Below are positions 16,124-25,654 of a DNA stretch of 64,000 nt, one piece after another. The stretch is taken from positions 138,964-202,963 of the forward strand of contig JAVZCJ010000002.1 of assembly GCA_038874475.1 (NCBI GenBank), written 5' to 3'. Within the stretch, counting starts at the first letter, position 1, and each line of letters starts with the position of its first letter. Source of the DNA: Nitrososphaerota archaeon (GTDB lineage Archaea > Thermoproteota > Nitrososphaeria_A > Caldarchaeales > JAVZCJ01). The position numbers were made by a program, and so were the translations under genes. The notes below the pieces were generated by a model. The model did no database searches. It was not told where the DNA came from and worked only from the letters and a program-made list of their open reading frames with translations.

Positions 16124-16376
16124 TTATTCTTTCTTTTGTTCGTATTCCCTCAATTTTGCTTCTACTACTGCAAGTCTTTGTATAATATCTAATCGTTTCT
16201 CAAAAGAATCTATCCTTTCATCTAGTCTCTTTATTCTGAATGTATTACTTTTAGTTCTCCATGAATTTCGCCTATCTGTCCAAGTAATTCTCCTTTTATT
16301 CCCTTGATTTCTCCTTCTATAGAGCTTAGTTTAGGTAATAATAATTTTTCAAGCCATCTTGGAACTTTTCAACCAT
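16124..16376 (-). pseudogene. coiled-coil protein gene broken by two frameshifts
   Basis: From the ATG at 16376 a one-base loss in an A-run after the third codon hides the frame KVPRWLEKLLLPKLSSIEG. This continues as EIKGIKGELLGQIGEI to a stop after VIHSE. A second shift near 16240 restores RIKRLDERIDSFEKRLDII and then AVVEAKLREYEQKKE to the stop at 16124. The PRWLExLxLPKLS start and ERID/EKRLDIxQRL coiled coil resemble a family common in thermophilic Thermoproteota. The rest of the 15953-16596 gap shows nothing else. Confidence 0.55.
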
Positions 16377-16596
16377 TAATAAAATTACATCAAAAATATG
16401 ATATGAGTTCTCATATACAAGTTTTAACTAATATCATCATCTTAAAACTCTTAATGATTTTATCTATTTTTAAGAAAATTTTTGTTTTATTATTGAAAAA
16501 AAATACGTTGAATTGTTTTACTCGCTTCATAATTCATTAATCCTACTTTGATAGAAAAATTTAAGTTAAAGAGAAAAATATAGAATTCGAGTGTAA

Positions 16597-16989
16597 ATGT
16601 ACGTTACAAATGTAAAAAATGTGAAAGAATATGAATTAAAAGGTAATGGAATGAAGGGTGTTAAAGTTAAGTATTTGCTTCATGCAGGAATTGGAGCAAA
16701 AAGAATACAGCTCAGATTATTTACTATAGATGTAGGTGGTCATACTCCTTTAGAAAAACATGAGCATGAACATGAAGTTTTTATTTTAAAAGGTAAAGGG
16801 ATTCTTAGAGGTGAAGAAAAAGAATTTGAAATAAAGCCGGGAGATGTAATATTTATACAATCAAATGAATTGCATCAAATAGTTAATATAGGTAATGAAC
16901 CTCTTCAATTTTTATGTACTAAGGAAACATCTGAAGTACCAGAAGCAATTATTAAAGATATTGAATCTACAGAAGTTAAATCTTGTTAG
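16597..16989 (+). CDS. cupin-domain protein
   Basis: This is a single small cupin barrel. Motif 1 is HEHEHEVFILKGKGIL (about 53-68, with the metal ligands H-x-H-x3-E in the form EKHEHEHE). Motif 2 is KPGDVIFIQSNELHQIVN (about 83-100, with the last ligand His). Such proteins are sugar or small-molecule isomerases, or sensors. It ends near the convergent alcohol dehydrogenase gene of the sugar island, a weak hint of a carbohydrate role. The substrate is unknown. Confidence 0.85.
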   Translation: MYVTNVKNVKEYELKGNGMKGVKVKYLLHAGIGAKRIQLRLFTIDVGGHTPLEKHEHEHEVFILKGKGILRGEEKEFEIKPGDVIFIQSNELHQIVNIGNEPLQFLCTKETSEVPEAIIKDIESTEVKSC

Positions 16990-17047
16990 GGGAAAATAAA
17001 CCTCTTAATTTTAATATTCGCTATGTCGCTATATATTATTTTGATTA

Positions 17048-18094
17048 TTATGGATTTATGGCAATTTTAAGATCTTTTTTTGAAGTTAATAATATTTCAA
17101 AAGCTTCCTTTATATTGTCTAAATTCATTTTTCTAGTTATTAAAGGCTTAACTTTTACTGCACCTGAAGATATCATATCTAATGCTATTTCAAAATCATG
17201 CGGATTAGCATGAAATGTTCCTAATAATGTTATTTCTCCATAATGTAATAGTTCTGTTTCAACTTCTATTTTTGTTTCTGGGGGGCATCCTCCAAATTCT
17301 AATACTGTTCCACCTTTTTTAACTAATTTAAGAGCTTGTTCCCATGTTTTAGGTATTCCAACAGCTTCTATTACAACATCTACTCCTCTACCATTTGTTA
17401 ATTTTTTCACGCTTTCTATCACGTCCTCTTTTCCGGAATTTATTATTTCATCTGCTCCAAGTTTTTTAGCAACATCCAATCTTTCATCTACTAAATCTGT
17501 TACTATAACTTTCTTTGCACCCATTATTTTAGTTACTTGTAAATGTAATATTCCTATTGCACCAGAACCAATTATAACTACAGTATCTCCAATTTTTATT
17601 CCTGCTTTTTTATCTCCATGAATAACACATGCTAATGGTTCTGTTATTGCTGCCTCTTCAAAACTTAAATGTGAAGGTATTTCTTGCATATTATATTTCA
17701 CAATTTCTTCAGGAACTTTAATATACTCACCGTATGCTCCCCATAACCATGTTCTATTTTCACATAAATTATATTTTTCTTCTTTACAAGATGGGCAAGT
17801 AAAACATGGTGCAGAATTTCCAGCTCTTATTCTCATTCCTTTCTTAAATTTTTCAACTTTTTCTCCTACTTCAACTATTTCTCCAGCCCATTCATGACCA
17901 AATAATTGAGGATATTTAACAAATCCTATACTAACATAACCTCTTTGATATATTTTTAAATCTGTACCACATGTTGTTGCTGCTTTTACTTTAACTAATA
18001 CTTCTTTTTCTCCAATTTCTGGTACATCTATGTATTCTAATCTTAAATCTTTAATTCCATATAATAATGCTGCTTTCATTTTTCCTTTTGACAT
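17048..18094 (-). CDS. zinc-dependent medium-chain alcohol (polyol) dehydrogenase 1
   Basis: This ~348-residue MDR enzyme has catalytic-zinc residues TTCGTD and GHEWAGEI (His/Glu), and four structural-zinc cysteines in CFTCPSCKEEKYNLC. The Rossmann motif is GSGAIGILHLQ, with the NAD-binding acidic residue in VTDLVDERL. It resembles threonine/sorbitol dehydrogenases. GTGAGGT just upstream acts as the ribosome site for the ATG at 18094; an in-frame GTG at 18112 is part of that site. It follows the second dehydrogenase by 23 bases and is the last gene of the sugar island. It probably oxidises a polyol to a ketose (inference). Confidence 0.86.
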   Translation of the reverse strand: MSKGKMKAALLYGIKDLRLEYIDVPEIGEKEVLVKVKAATTCGTDLKIYQRGYVSIGFVKYPQLFGHEWAGEIVEVGEKVEKFKKGMRIRAGNSAPCFTCPSCKEEKYNLCENRTWLWGAYGEYIKVPEEIVKYNMQEIPSHLSFEEAAITEPLACVIHGDKKAGIKIGDTVVIIGSGAIGILHLQVTKIMGAKKVIVTDLVDERLDVAKKLGADEIINSGKEDVIESVKKLTNGRGVDVVIEAVGIPKTWEQALKLVKKGGTVLEFGGCPPETKIEVETELLHYGEITLLGTFHANPHDFEIALDMISSGAVKVKPLITRKMNLDNIKEAFEILLTSKKDLKIAINP

Positions 18095-18117
18095 ATTATT
18101 TTTTAACCTCACTTACT

Positions 18118-19146
18118 CTACTTCTCATTTAATATAACTATTTTTAAACATTCTTTATTTTCTTTAGCTAATTTTATAGCTTCTTTAACTTGACTTAATT
18201 TAAATTTATGAGTTATAAGTTCTTTTGTTTTTATTTTATTTGATAATATAAGATTTAAAGCCATCCTTGTTTCTATATGAGAAGTTGAATAGGATGGTAT
18301 TAATGATATTTCTGAAAAAAACATATTATGAATGGATAATTGTAAAAATTCATTTGGATTTATTGGAGCAAAAGCTAAAATCATTCCACCTTTTCTACAT
18401 ATTTTAAATGCTTCTGAATAAGCATTTATATTTGGAGCTGTAACTATTACAACATCTGCTCCTCTGTTATCACTATTTTCTTTTATAATTTTTATAGGGT
18501 CTTCTTCATGATAATTTATAATAATATCAGCACCAAATTTTTTAGCAATTTCTAATCTATATTTAATAGAATCAATTACTATAATTTTACTAACATTATA
18601 AATTTTTGATAATTGTGTAAAAATAATTCCGCTTGGTCCTGCACCAATTATTGCTATTATATCTCCTGGTTTAATATTACATTTCATCATCCCTTTTATG
18701 CAGCATGCTATAGGTTCTATTAATGTAGCTTCTTCAAAAGATAAATTATTTGGAATTTTAATAGTATCTATTTCTAAATTTTCTGCTGGGACTCTAAAAT
18801 ATTCTGCAAAACCTCCTGGATCTATATGAGTTTCCCTAAATTTTGGACATACTGTAAAGCTTCCATGAGTACAATAATGGCATGTTAAACATGAAACATG
18901 GTGGTGAACAAAAACTTTATCATATAATTGAAATTTTTTAACTTTATCTCCTATCTCAACTATTATCCCTGCAGGTTCATGCCCTAAAACTAAAGGTGCC
19001 CTTTTTTCAAGATACCAATCCATTAGGTCCGAGCCACATAAACCACATGCTTTCATTTCAATTAATACTTCATTTTCTTTTATAATTGGTTTAGAATAAT
19101 CTTCATAACGAATATCATTTGAACCATAATATATAGCTACTTTCAT
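18118..19146 (-). CDS. zinc-dependent medium-chain alcohol (polyol) dehydrogenase 2
   Basis: This 342-residue MDR enzyme has CGLCGSD and GHEPAGII as catalytic-zinc motifs and CLTCHYCTHGSFTVC as the structural-zinc lobe. GAGPSGIIF is the nucleotide-binding loop, with VIDSIKYRL after it, which suggests NAD. It is clearly distinct from dehydrogenase 1, so this is not a tandem duplication. A TATA-like TTTATAAA at about 19170 and a GGTGAAAA ribosome site precede the ATG, so the pair of dehydrogenases has its own promoter separate from the kinase-aldolase genes. Confidence 0.86.
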   Translation of the reverse strand: MKVAIYYGSNDIRYEDYSKPIIKENEVLIEMKACGLCGSDLMDWYLEKRAPLVLGHEPAGIIVEIGDKVKKFQLYDKVFVHHHVSCLTCHYCTHGSFTVCPKFRETHIDPGGFAEYFRVPAENLEIDTIKIPNNLSFEEATLIEPIACCIKGMMKCNIKPGDIIAIIGAGPSGIIFTQLSKIYNVSKIIVIDSIKYRLEIAKKFGADIIINYHEEDPIKIIKENSDNRGADVVIVTAPNINAYSEAFKICRKGGMILAFAPINPNEFLQLSIHNMFFSEISLIPSYSTSHIETRMALNLILSNKIKTKELITHKFKLSQVKEAIKLAKENKECLKIVILNEK

Positions 19147-19333
19147 TTTTTCACCCTCATTCTTATTAAAAAGCTTATTTATAAAAAGTTATTATCTTTT
19201 TTGAAGAAAAAGTTTAAAAAGGTTGCTATAAAGCTTAAAATAATGGAAATATATCTTAATTTATCTAAAAGGATTAAGGATATATAAAGAGGATAGTATG
19301 TTATATTTTTCTTGATCTTTATTCCTCTTAACT

Positions 19334-20899
19334 TTATGTTCCAGCAGCTTTCCACATGGGATGTACTAAACCTTCTTTAACCATTTCCAGACAATGAGCA
19401 TATATTTTCAACCATTTATCATAAAAAGTCGTGTATTTTTTATGAGTATCTTGATTTGGTTCGTACACTTTTTCAAATTTAACAAGTTCTTTGACAGCAC
19501 TCGAGAGCTCCTTATAAAATCCTGCTCCTATTCCAGCAAAGAGAGCTGCTCCTAAAGCTGTCGACTCCTTTACTACCGGAACATGTATTTTTACATTTAA
19601 AACATCTGCCAGAATTTGTGGCCAGAGAGAACCTTTTGAGGCTCCACCAGTAAACACGATTTCTTTAAATTTCCTTTGTGTTAATTCTTCTATTATTTTT
19701 ACATGGCCATAAGATACATAAGCAGCGTTTTCCTCAATTGCACGAATACATTCCTTCTTACCAGAAGCTAAAGGATTAGTAACATCGAATTGAATAAAGG
19801 CTGGAGAAGCGTGGATCCATTGTTTTGCATTCATCAAATTAGAAAATATAGCTACCACTCCATTTGATCCGGGAGGAACAGACATGGCTTGTTTTTCCAT
19901 CAAAGAATATGGATCAACACCCAATTTTTCTGCTTGTTCCTTTTCATATTGACAGAAAGCATCCCTGAACCAACGCATTACGATTCCACAGTAGAATCCT
20001 ATTCCCTCCATCATCCATTGGTTAGGAATAGCATGACACAGAGTTCTAAGTCTGATTTTAGGATCAATGAGAGGTTTATCTAGTATAATGGTATGTTGCC
20101 AGAAACTGCCGCCAATTATTGTAAGACGGTGTGGTGTTATTGTACCAATTCCTACAAGCCCTAATTGTGTATCGGCACCACCTAATACAACGGGGGTCCC
20201 CTCCTTCAATCCTGTTTCTATAGATGCGTTATGGGTTATTTCGCCTATTACTGTACCAGGTTCGTAAACATCCGGAAAAATTTCAGGTGGTAATCCACAA
20301 ATTTCTATAATTTCTTTCGACCATTTTCTTTTCTTTAAGTCAAACATATTTGAACTAGATCCTATTGAAGGATCTGTTACATATCGGCCAGTAAGTTTAT
20401 AGAGTATCCAGTCGCTTATCATCGTGACATGCGCGATTTTTTTGAATATCTTGGGCTCATGTTTTTTTATCCATAAAAATCTTGCAGGAGCAGTTATAGA
20501 AACCCAATCACCAGCTTTAAAGTAAATTTTTCTTGCTAAACCACGCTTAACAAGGTAACGAGCTTCTTCATCTGCCCTTGAGTCAACATTTGGACAAGCC
20601 CATATCTCTTTCCCATCGCAGTCATATAAAACCATGCCTTCTCGCATACTTGTGCTACTTACAGCCCTAATTTGACTTGGAGAAATTTGTCCTTTTTTCA
20701 TAGCTTCCTTTATACATAATAGAATATAGCTCCAGTTCGTTTGAGTATCAAAAACTTGTGAACCTGGATACTGAGGTAAAGTGGGATGAGACCATTCTTT
20801 TTGAGCTATAGATTTTTGATTTCCATAACGATCAAATATTACTGCACGACAACTGCCTGTGCCTGCATCAATGGCCATAACATAATCTTCTTTTATCAT
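19334..20899 (-). CDS. FGGY-family sugar kinase, LsrK (autoinducer-2 kinase)-like
   Basis: This FGGY kinase of about 521 residues has DAGTGSCRAVIFD at the N-terminus, SSTSMREGMVLYD, GGADTQLGLVGIG near 240, MRWFRDAFC near 310, and the second phosphate motif FTGGASKGSLWPQILADVL near 420. Its length, MRWFRDAFC and the C-terminal LVHPMWKAAGT recall bacterial LsrK rather than xylulokinase or glycerol kinase. It would phosphorylate a ketose or ketose-like substrate. GGGTG precedes the ATG at 20899. The gene is visibly richer in G and C than its neighbours, a sign of transfer. It follows the aldolase gene by 16-25 bases. Confidence 0.82.
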   Translation of the reverse strand: MIKEDYVMAIDAGTGSCRAVIFDRYGNQKSIAQKEWSHPTLPQYPGSQVFDTQTNWSYILLCIKEAMKKGQISPSQIRAVSSTSMREGMVLYDCDGKEIWACPNVDSRADEEARYLVKRGLARKIYFKAGDWVSITAPARFLWIKKHEPKIFKKIAHVTMISDWILYKLTGRYVTDPSIGSSSNMFDLKKRKWSKEIIEICGLPPEIFPDVYEPGTVIGEITHNASIETGLKEGTPVVLGGADTQLGLVGIGTITPHRLTIIGGSFWQHTIILDKPLIDPKIRLRTLCHAIPNQWMMEGIGFYCGIVMRWFRDAFCQYEKEQAEKLGVDPYSLMEKQAMSVPPGSNGVVAIFSNLMNAKQWIHASPAFIQFDVTNPLASGKKECIRAIEENAAYVSYGHVKIIEELTQRKFKEIVFTGGASKGSLWPQILADVLNVKIHVPVVKESTALGAALFAGIGAGFYKELSSAVKELVKFEKVYEPNQDTHKKYTTFYDKWLKIYAHCLEMVKEGLVHPMWKAAGT

Positions 20900-20924
20900 A
20901 ATCTTCACACCCTATTTTTTAGAT

Positions 20925-21638
20925 TTAAGTAACACCTGGTTTCTGTCCATATCGTGTTTTCTTAAAATTTTGTATAAAATATATCTCCTCCGTCGTAAAT
21001 TCTAATGGTTTACCAAGTATTAATGAATAGATAGTCATTGCTGCTACATCTTCAACAATTATGGCATTATCCAAAGCTTCCTCTGGTGTCGATCCAATTA
21101 CAACTACACCATGTTTCCTCAAAAGAACTGCTTTACATCTCATTAATGCTTTAACTATTTCTTCAAGTTCCTCTAATTTTGTGGTACCAGGAAATGAATA
21201 TTTCTTAACTATAGGAACTTGCCCTCCTAACATAAAAGCCTGTTCAGCAGATACACATGGAATATCTCTTTCTGCTATTGCAAAAGCTGTCGCTAAAGGC
21301 GAATGAGTATGAATAACACAATTTGCTTCAGGTATTTTTTGATGTATATATAAATGCATCGATGTTTCTACTGAAGGTCTAAATTTTCCCAATATAACAT
21401 TTCCTTCAAAATCAACAACTATCAAATTTTCAGTAGAAACTTTTTCCTTACTAAACCCACTAGGAGTTATAATGACATAATTAGTTTCGGGTAGTCGTAC
21501 GCTTACTACACCGAATGTACTTTTAACCAAACCTGTTTCAAATAACTTTTTTGATACATATACAATTTTTTCACTAAAATATTCCAAAGTATATTTCTCC
21601 ATTTTATTAAAATTCATTTTTCTATAATCAACCCCCAT
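20925..21638 (-). CDS. class II aldolase/epimerase (L-fuculose-phosphate aldolase family)
   Basis: The 237 residues include the zinc site HTHSP (about 111-115) and the third histidine in RKHGVVVIG (about 171-179). A conserved Glu lies in PSVETSMHLYIH (about 89-100), and TPSGF is the phosphate-binding turn. Family members cleave a phosphorylated ketose to dihydroxyacetone phosphate plus an aldehyde. Placement directly before the FGGY kinase gives a kinase-aldolase pair. A TATA-like TTTATATAA at 21661-21669 suggests a nearly leaderless start at 21638; the internal ATGs at codons 8 and 13 are alternatives. Confidence 0.85.
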   Translation of the reverse strand: MGVDYRKMNFNKMEKYTLEYFSEKIVYVSKKLFETGLVKSTFGVVSVRLPETNYVIITPSGFSKEKVSTENLIVVDFEGNVILGKFRPSVETSMHLYIHQKIPEANCVIHTHSPLATAFAIAERDIPCVSAEQAFMLGGQVPIVKKYSFPGTTKLEELEEIVKALMRCKAVLLRKHGVVVIGSTPEEALDNAIIVEDVAAMTIYSLILGKPLEFTTEEIYFIQNFKKTRYGQKPGVT

Positions 21639-21767
21639 ACTATAAAAATTTATATTTAATTTATATAAAAAGATTTCCTCAATTTATTCATAGTTTTCAT
21701 CTTGATTAGTTTGATGGAAAAATTAGACCACCAATTCAATATTAGAGTTGCATGATATATAAATTAT

Positions 21768-22862
21768 TTATATTAAAAGGTTGCCGGTCGAGGGATCAAA
21801 TAAAACTATTTTTTCTTTTGGAATAGCTATTTGAACAAAGTCGCCAGGATTTACAGCGAACTCTTCTGGGACTCTAACTTTAAGTATCTCATTATAAAAC
21901 TCTACATGTAGAATAACTCTGTTTCCAATGTACTCACTCTGAATACATTTTGCTTTTACTCCTTCTCTTACATTCACTAGAATATGTTCTGGTCTAATGC
22001 CTAAGATAATTTTATGTAGAGGGCCAAACTTTCTTAATTCATTAGCTACGAATGTTATATCATATTTAAAGCCTCCATCAGTTATCAAGTACATCTTATT
22101 ATCTTCTTCTAAAACATCACATAATATTTTGTTCATTCCAGGATTACCTATAAACCACCCCACGAATATGTTTTTAGGTCTATTGTATAGATTTTCAGGG
22201 GTATCATACTGTAAAACTTTACCTTTATCCATAATAGCTATTTTTTCTGATAAAGTTAATGCTTCTGTTTGATCATGAGTAACATAAACCATGGACTTCT
22301 TTAAACCAAATTGTATTTGTTTAAGCTTAGTTCTTATTACGATTCTTGACTTAGGATCAAGTATGGTTAAAGGTTCATCTAAAAGAAAAATTGTTGGATC
22401 CCTAATTAATGTTTTTGCTAAAGTAATCTTCTGCTTAGTTGCCACATCTAATTGGAGAGGTTTCATATTTAGATATTGAGTTACCCCAACAATCTCAGCA
22501 ACTTCCTTAACTTTTTCCTTTACAGTATTTTCTGGGATTTTAGCAGCCTTAAGCGGTAATGCTATGTTCTCGTACACGGTTATGGATGGATAAAGAACTG
22601 GAAACTGAAAGATCATGGCTATATTTCTACGTTTCGGTTCCCAATTTGTTACATCTTCATCATCAAAGTAAACTTTTCCTTTTGTTGGTTTCTCGAGTCC
22701 AGCTAATATTCTAAGAGTTGTAGTTTTACCACATCCAGATGGTCCCAGCAATCCAACAAATGTCCCCTCAGGTATTTCTAGAGATAAATCGTCTACTGCA
22801 ACCACTTTTTTCTCTTTATCTCCATAAATCTTAGTTATATGATCTAATAAAACTCTAGACAT
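21768..22862 (-). CDS. ABC transporter ATPase of the GlpT/GlpS polyol class with atypical signature
   Basis: Its 364 residues have Walker A GPSGCGKTT (about 39-47), the Q-loop in IFQFPVLYP, Walker B FLLDEPLTILDP and the H-loop VTHDQTEA, and then a TOBE-type C-terminal domain (GIRPEHI). The LSGGQ signature is replaced by LDVATKQKITLAKTLI, and FVGWFIGNPGMN follows. Both traits are shared, as I recall, by one of the two ATPases of the Rhizobium glycerol importer GlpSTPQV. It would heterodimerise with the next ATPase, and it overlaps that gene by 8 bases. Confidence 0.85.
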   Translation of the reverse strand: MSRVLLDHITKIYGDKEKKVVAVDDLSLEIPEGTFVGLLGPSGCGKTTTLRILAGLEKPTKGKVYFDDEDVTNWEPKRRNIAMIFQFPVLYPSITVYENIALPLKAAKIPENTVKEKVKEVAEIVGVTQYLNMKPLQLDVATKQKITLAKTLIRDPTIFLLDEPLTILDPKSRIVIRTKLKQIQFGLKKSMVYVTHDQTEALTLSEKIAIMDKGKVLQYDTPENLYNRPKNIFVGWFIGNPGMNKILCDVLEEDNKMYLITDGGFKYDITFVANELRKFGPLHKIILGIRPEHILVNVREGVKAKCIQSEYIGNRVILHVEFYNEILKVRVPEEFAVNPGDFVQIAIPKEKIVLFDPSTGNLLI

Positions 22863-23955
22863 TTAGATCACTTCCCCTAGCCAAAAATTCCCCATCAGAG
22901 GAAAATATATATACGTCTCTTATATTAAAACCTATCTTAATTTCTTTGCTTAAATTCTTATAAATAGCTGGAATAAAAACTCGGAAGTACTCGTTTAAGC
23001 CTAAATCCAAATGAATTATGGTATCCGAACCTATAACCTCTGTTAGTACTACCTTTGCCTTGAAATTTATATCTGTAGGACTTGCTAATTCAGTAATAAA
23101 TAAATGTTCAGGTCTTATCCCTACTTTAATCCTTTCTGCCTTTAGCTTCTCATTAAATGGGAGTTCTATTTTAAACGGTTTAGTCTCTAATACTATCTTT
23201 CCACTATCACGGAAAACTTTATCTACGTCTAGAATATTCATTTCAACTGCCCCGAAATACCTCCCAACGAAAATGTTTAAAGGTCTCTCATAAATTTCTT
23301 TTCTGGTTCCTGTTTGAATTACTTTACCTGAAATCATTATGGCAATTTCTTCTGCAAGAGACATAGCATCTATCGGATCACTACTTATTAATATCACATT
23401 TTTGCCGATCTCTTTTTGGAGTTTGTATAATTCTCCTCTCATATCTTCTCTGATCTTATAGTCCAATCTGATTAATGGTTCATCCAAAAGTATGACCTCC
23501 GCATCCTTTGCTAAAGCTCTAGCTATAGCCACTCTCTGAAGCTCACCACCGCTTAATTCGCTTGGAAAATGTGTTAATCTATGGTCTATCTTTAATAATT
23601 TTGCAACCTCTTCAACTTTTTTTCTAACTTCATTTATGGAAAAACCTTTTATTTTTAATGGACTCGCAATGTTATCAAATGCACTTAAATGAGGGTATAA
23701 CGCAAAATCTTGGAAAACTACCGCTACATTTCTTTCATTAGGTCCTAAATCAGTTACATCTTTTTCATCGAACAAAATTCTTCCTTTATCTGGGACATCT
23801 AAACCAGCTATAAGTCTCATCAGCATGGATTTGCCCGAAGCGGGAGGACCCAAAATACAGTATAGAGACTTATCAGGTATTCTGAGACTTACATCCTGTA
23901 CTATAGTTTTTCCGTATGCTGTTTTAGTAACATTATCAAGTATTACTTCAGGCAT
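22855..23955 (-). CDS. ABC transporter ATPase, canonical partner
   Basis: This MalK/UgpC-type ATPase has GPPASGKSM as Walker A, VFQDFALYPHLS at the Q-loop, a standard LSGGELQRVAIARAL signature, VILLDEPLIRLD as Walker B, and a TOBE-like domain with GIRPEHLFI. Ser at the H-loop (ISSDPIDA) replaces the usual His, so this subunit lacks the switch histidine while its partner lacks LSGGQ. The heterodimer would have one complete composite site. The ATG at 23955 (MPEVILDNVTK) is the likeliest start; an upstream ATG at 23976 overlaps the permease gene. Confidence 0.85.
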   Translation of the reverse strand: MPEVILDNVTKTAYGKTIVQDVSLRIPDKSLYCILGPPASGKSMLMRLIAGLDVPDKGRILFDEKDVTDLGPNERNVAVVFQDFALYPHLSAFDNIASPLKIKGFSINEVRKKVEEVAKLLKIDHRLTHFPSELSGGELQRVAIARALAKDAEVILLDEPLIRLDYKIREDMRGELYKLQKEIGKNVILISSDPIDAMSLAEEIAIMISGKVIQTGTRKEIYERPLNIFVGRYFGAVEMNILDVDKVFRDSGKIVLETKPFKIELPFNEKLKAERIKVGIRPEHLFITELASPTDINFKAKVVLTEVIGSDTIIHLDLGLNEYFRVFIPAIYKNLSKEIKIGFNIRDVYIFSSDGEFLARGSDLNV

Positions 23956-23962
23956 ATTCCCA

Positions 23963-24781
23963 TCACTTAAGGACATATAATCTTGTTATGTGTTTTCTGA
24001 ATGCTAAAAGTATTAAAATCGGTGGAATTACAGATATTAGCCCCATTGCCCCATATACATTCCACATGATTCTTTCTGCGTGTCTTAGTTGTGGTAATTT
24101 AACAGTATAAGTCACTACTTTTCCACCCGCTATTTTTAAAGCAAAAAGAAACTCATTCCAGAGAAATAACCAAGTTAGAGCTAAAGTTGCAGCTATTCCT
24201 GTCATCAACAAAGGTAATATCAATTTTCTAAAGGTTAAAGTAAAATTATAGCCATCTACTCTTGCTGCATCCTCAACTCTTTTTGGGATATCATCTATAA
24301 ATCCTTTTAAAAGCCAAGTGCTCAAGGGTATTGAAAAGACAGTGTAAGTCCAGATAAGGGCAGGATAAGTATCTACTAATCCAAGCATTGACCAATAGGT
24401 TAGTATTGGTAAGGCTACAGCGAATGGCGGAACCATTCTCAATGTGAGAAGTTGAAAGAACGATCCTGGGGTATTCATTGAGGCATGTGGAAATCTTGAG
24501 AATCCATAAGCAGACAAAATAGAAACAATCATGGCAATTAATGTAGCTGTTGAGGCTATTATTAGACTATTAATGAATGTGCCACCTATATCTGTAGAAA
24601 ATATTTTGTAGTATGCATCCAAAGTCAATTGAAATTCTATGAAAGGAATTAGTTTCGGTGGTGTTGTAAAAACATCATTTAAATCTTTAAAACCTGAAAT
24701 AAACGTAACATATAGAGGTCCTATTATGAATATGCCCCAAAGCGCGATTATAATTAATGAAAATATTTTTATTAAATTCAT
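23963..24781 (-). CDS. sugar/polyol ABC transporter permease, MalG type
   Basis: The 272-residue membrane protein has six helices. The cytoplasmic EAA-like loop reads DDIPKRVEDAARVDGYNFTL (about 161-180), which docks the ATPases. It belongs to the MalFG family of CUT1 importers. It overlaps the neighbouring permease gene at 24778-24781 and ends just before the first ATPase gene, so it is part of a tightly packed operon. Confidence 0.87.
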   Translation of the reverse strand: MNLIKIFSLIIIALWGIFIIGPLYVTFISGFKDLNDVFTTPPKLIPFIEFQLTLDAYYKIFSTDIGGTFINSLIIASTATLIAMIVSILSAYGFSRFPHASMNTPGSFFQLLTLRMVPPFAVALPILTYWSMLGLVDTYPALIWTYTVFSIPLSTWLLKGFIDDIPKRVEDAARVDGYNFTLTFRKLILPLLMTGIAATLALTWLFLWNEFLFALKIAGGKVVTYTVKLPQLRHAERIMWNVYGAMGLISVIPPILILLAFRKHITRLYVLK

Positions 24782-25653
24782 ACTCTACCCAACCTCATAA
24801 ATTTCCAAAAAACGTAAGTAAGTACACCTATGATTATTAAGGTTATTAGTGATAATGTGGCAGAATATCCAGATGCTCCATATTGAAAAGATTGAAGGTA
24901 AATATAAAATCCGAGAATTTCACTTGCAAAACCTGGCCCGCCATATGTTAAAACAATTATTTTGTCAATATAAATGTTCATAAATATTAATCTGAGGAGG
25001 AACGAAACAGCTACAGCGCTTTTTATATGGGGCCAAGTAACTACTCTAAAGGTTTGCCATGAAGATAATCTTTCCAAATTAGCATACTCATAAAATTCCT
25101 TAGGAATTGAAGATCTACTAGCATATATTAGTAGGAGAGGCAGAGATGTCCACTGCCATATGTCTGCAATCATGATTGTTGTAAGAGCCATTTCAGTTCC
25201 TAACCAATTAATCCGAGGGAGATTAAAGGTCCTTAATAATGAATTTATGTATCCTGCGGGATTGACAAGTAATAACCACATATTGGCAACTATTGCTTCT
25301 GAAAACATCATAGGTATTAGAAAAAGTAGAAGAACTCCAAACCTGACTTTTTCATTTTTTATGGCATTTACAAGAGCTAAAGCTATTATCATGCCTAAAA
25401 AAACTTCTGTGGTGGCTCCTGCACCACTGTAATATGCCGTTCTTAGTAAGCTTTCATATACTCTTTTATCACTAAAAAGCTTAAAGTAATTATTTAAACC
25501 TACAAATACAAATCCTTTACCTGGAATAGAAGAATGGAAGGATGCATATATAAGCCATGGAAGAACGAAAGCAACTAATGACCAAATAATAATTGTTGCT
25601 GGTAATTGTAAAAAAATAGGGAGGGAAATTCTGGGCTTTTTCTTGCCCATCAT
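24778..25653 (-). CDS. sugar/polyol ABC transporter permease, MalF type
   Basis: This permease of about 291 residues has six helices and the EAA-type loop KEFYEYANLERLSSWQTFRV. The start is placed at the ATG at 25653, immediately after the stop of the binding-protein gene; an upstream in-frame start inside that gene would add a non-membrane leader not expected in the family. It pairs with the MalG-type permease to form the channel. Confidence 0.86.
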   Translation of the reverse strand: MMGKKKPRISLPIFLQLPATIIIWSLVAFVLPWLIYASFHSSIPGKGFVFVGLNNYFKLFSDKRVYESLLRTAYYSGAGATTEVFLGMIIALALVNAIKNEKVRFGVLLLFLIPMMFSEAIVANMWLLLVNPAGYINSLLRTFNLPRINWLGTEMALTTIMIADIWQWTSLPLLLIYASRSSIPKEFYEYANLERLSSWQTFRVVTWPHIKSAVAVSFLLRLIFMNIYIDKIIVLTYGGPGFASEILGFYIYLQSFQYGASGYSATLSLITLIIIGVLTYVFWKFMRLGRV

Positions 25654-25654
25654 T

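Noticed and set aside
16304-16540. Plus-strand frame of 78 codons in the 15.9-16.6 kb gap
   Set aside because: It overlaps the decayed coiled-coil gene on the other strand, which explains the sequence better; the plus-strand protein has no recognisable feature.
19334-20899. Calling the LsrK-like kinase a quorum-sensing gene
   Set aside because: Similarity to LsrK is by eye, no LsrR, LsrF or LsrG homologue is adjacent, and the importer is not of the LsrABCD type; a sugar or polyol role is simpler.
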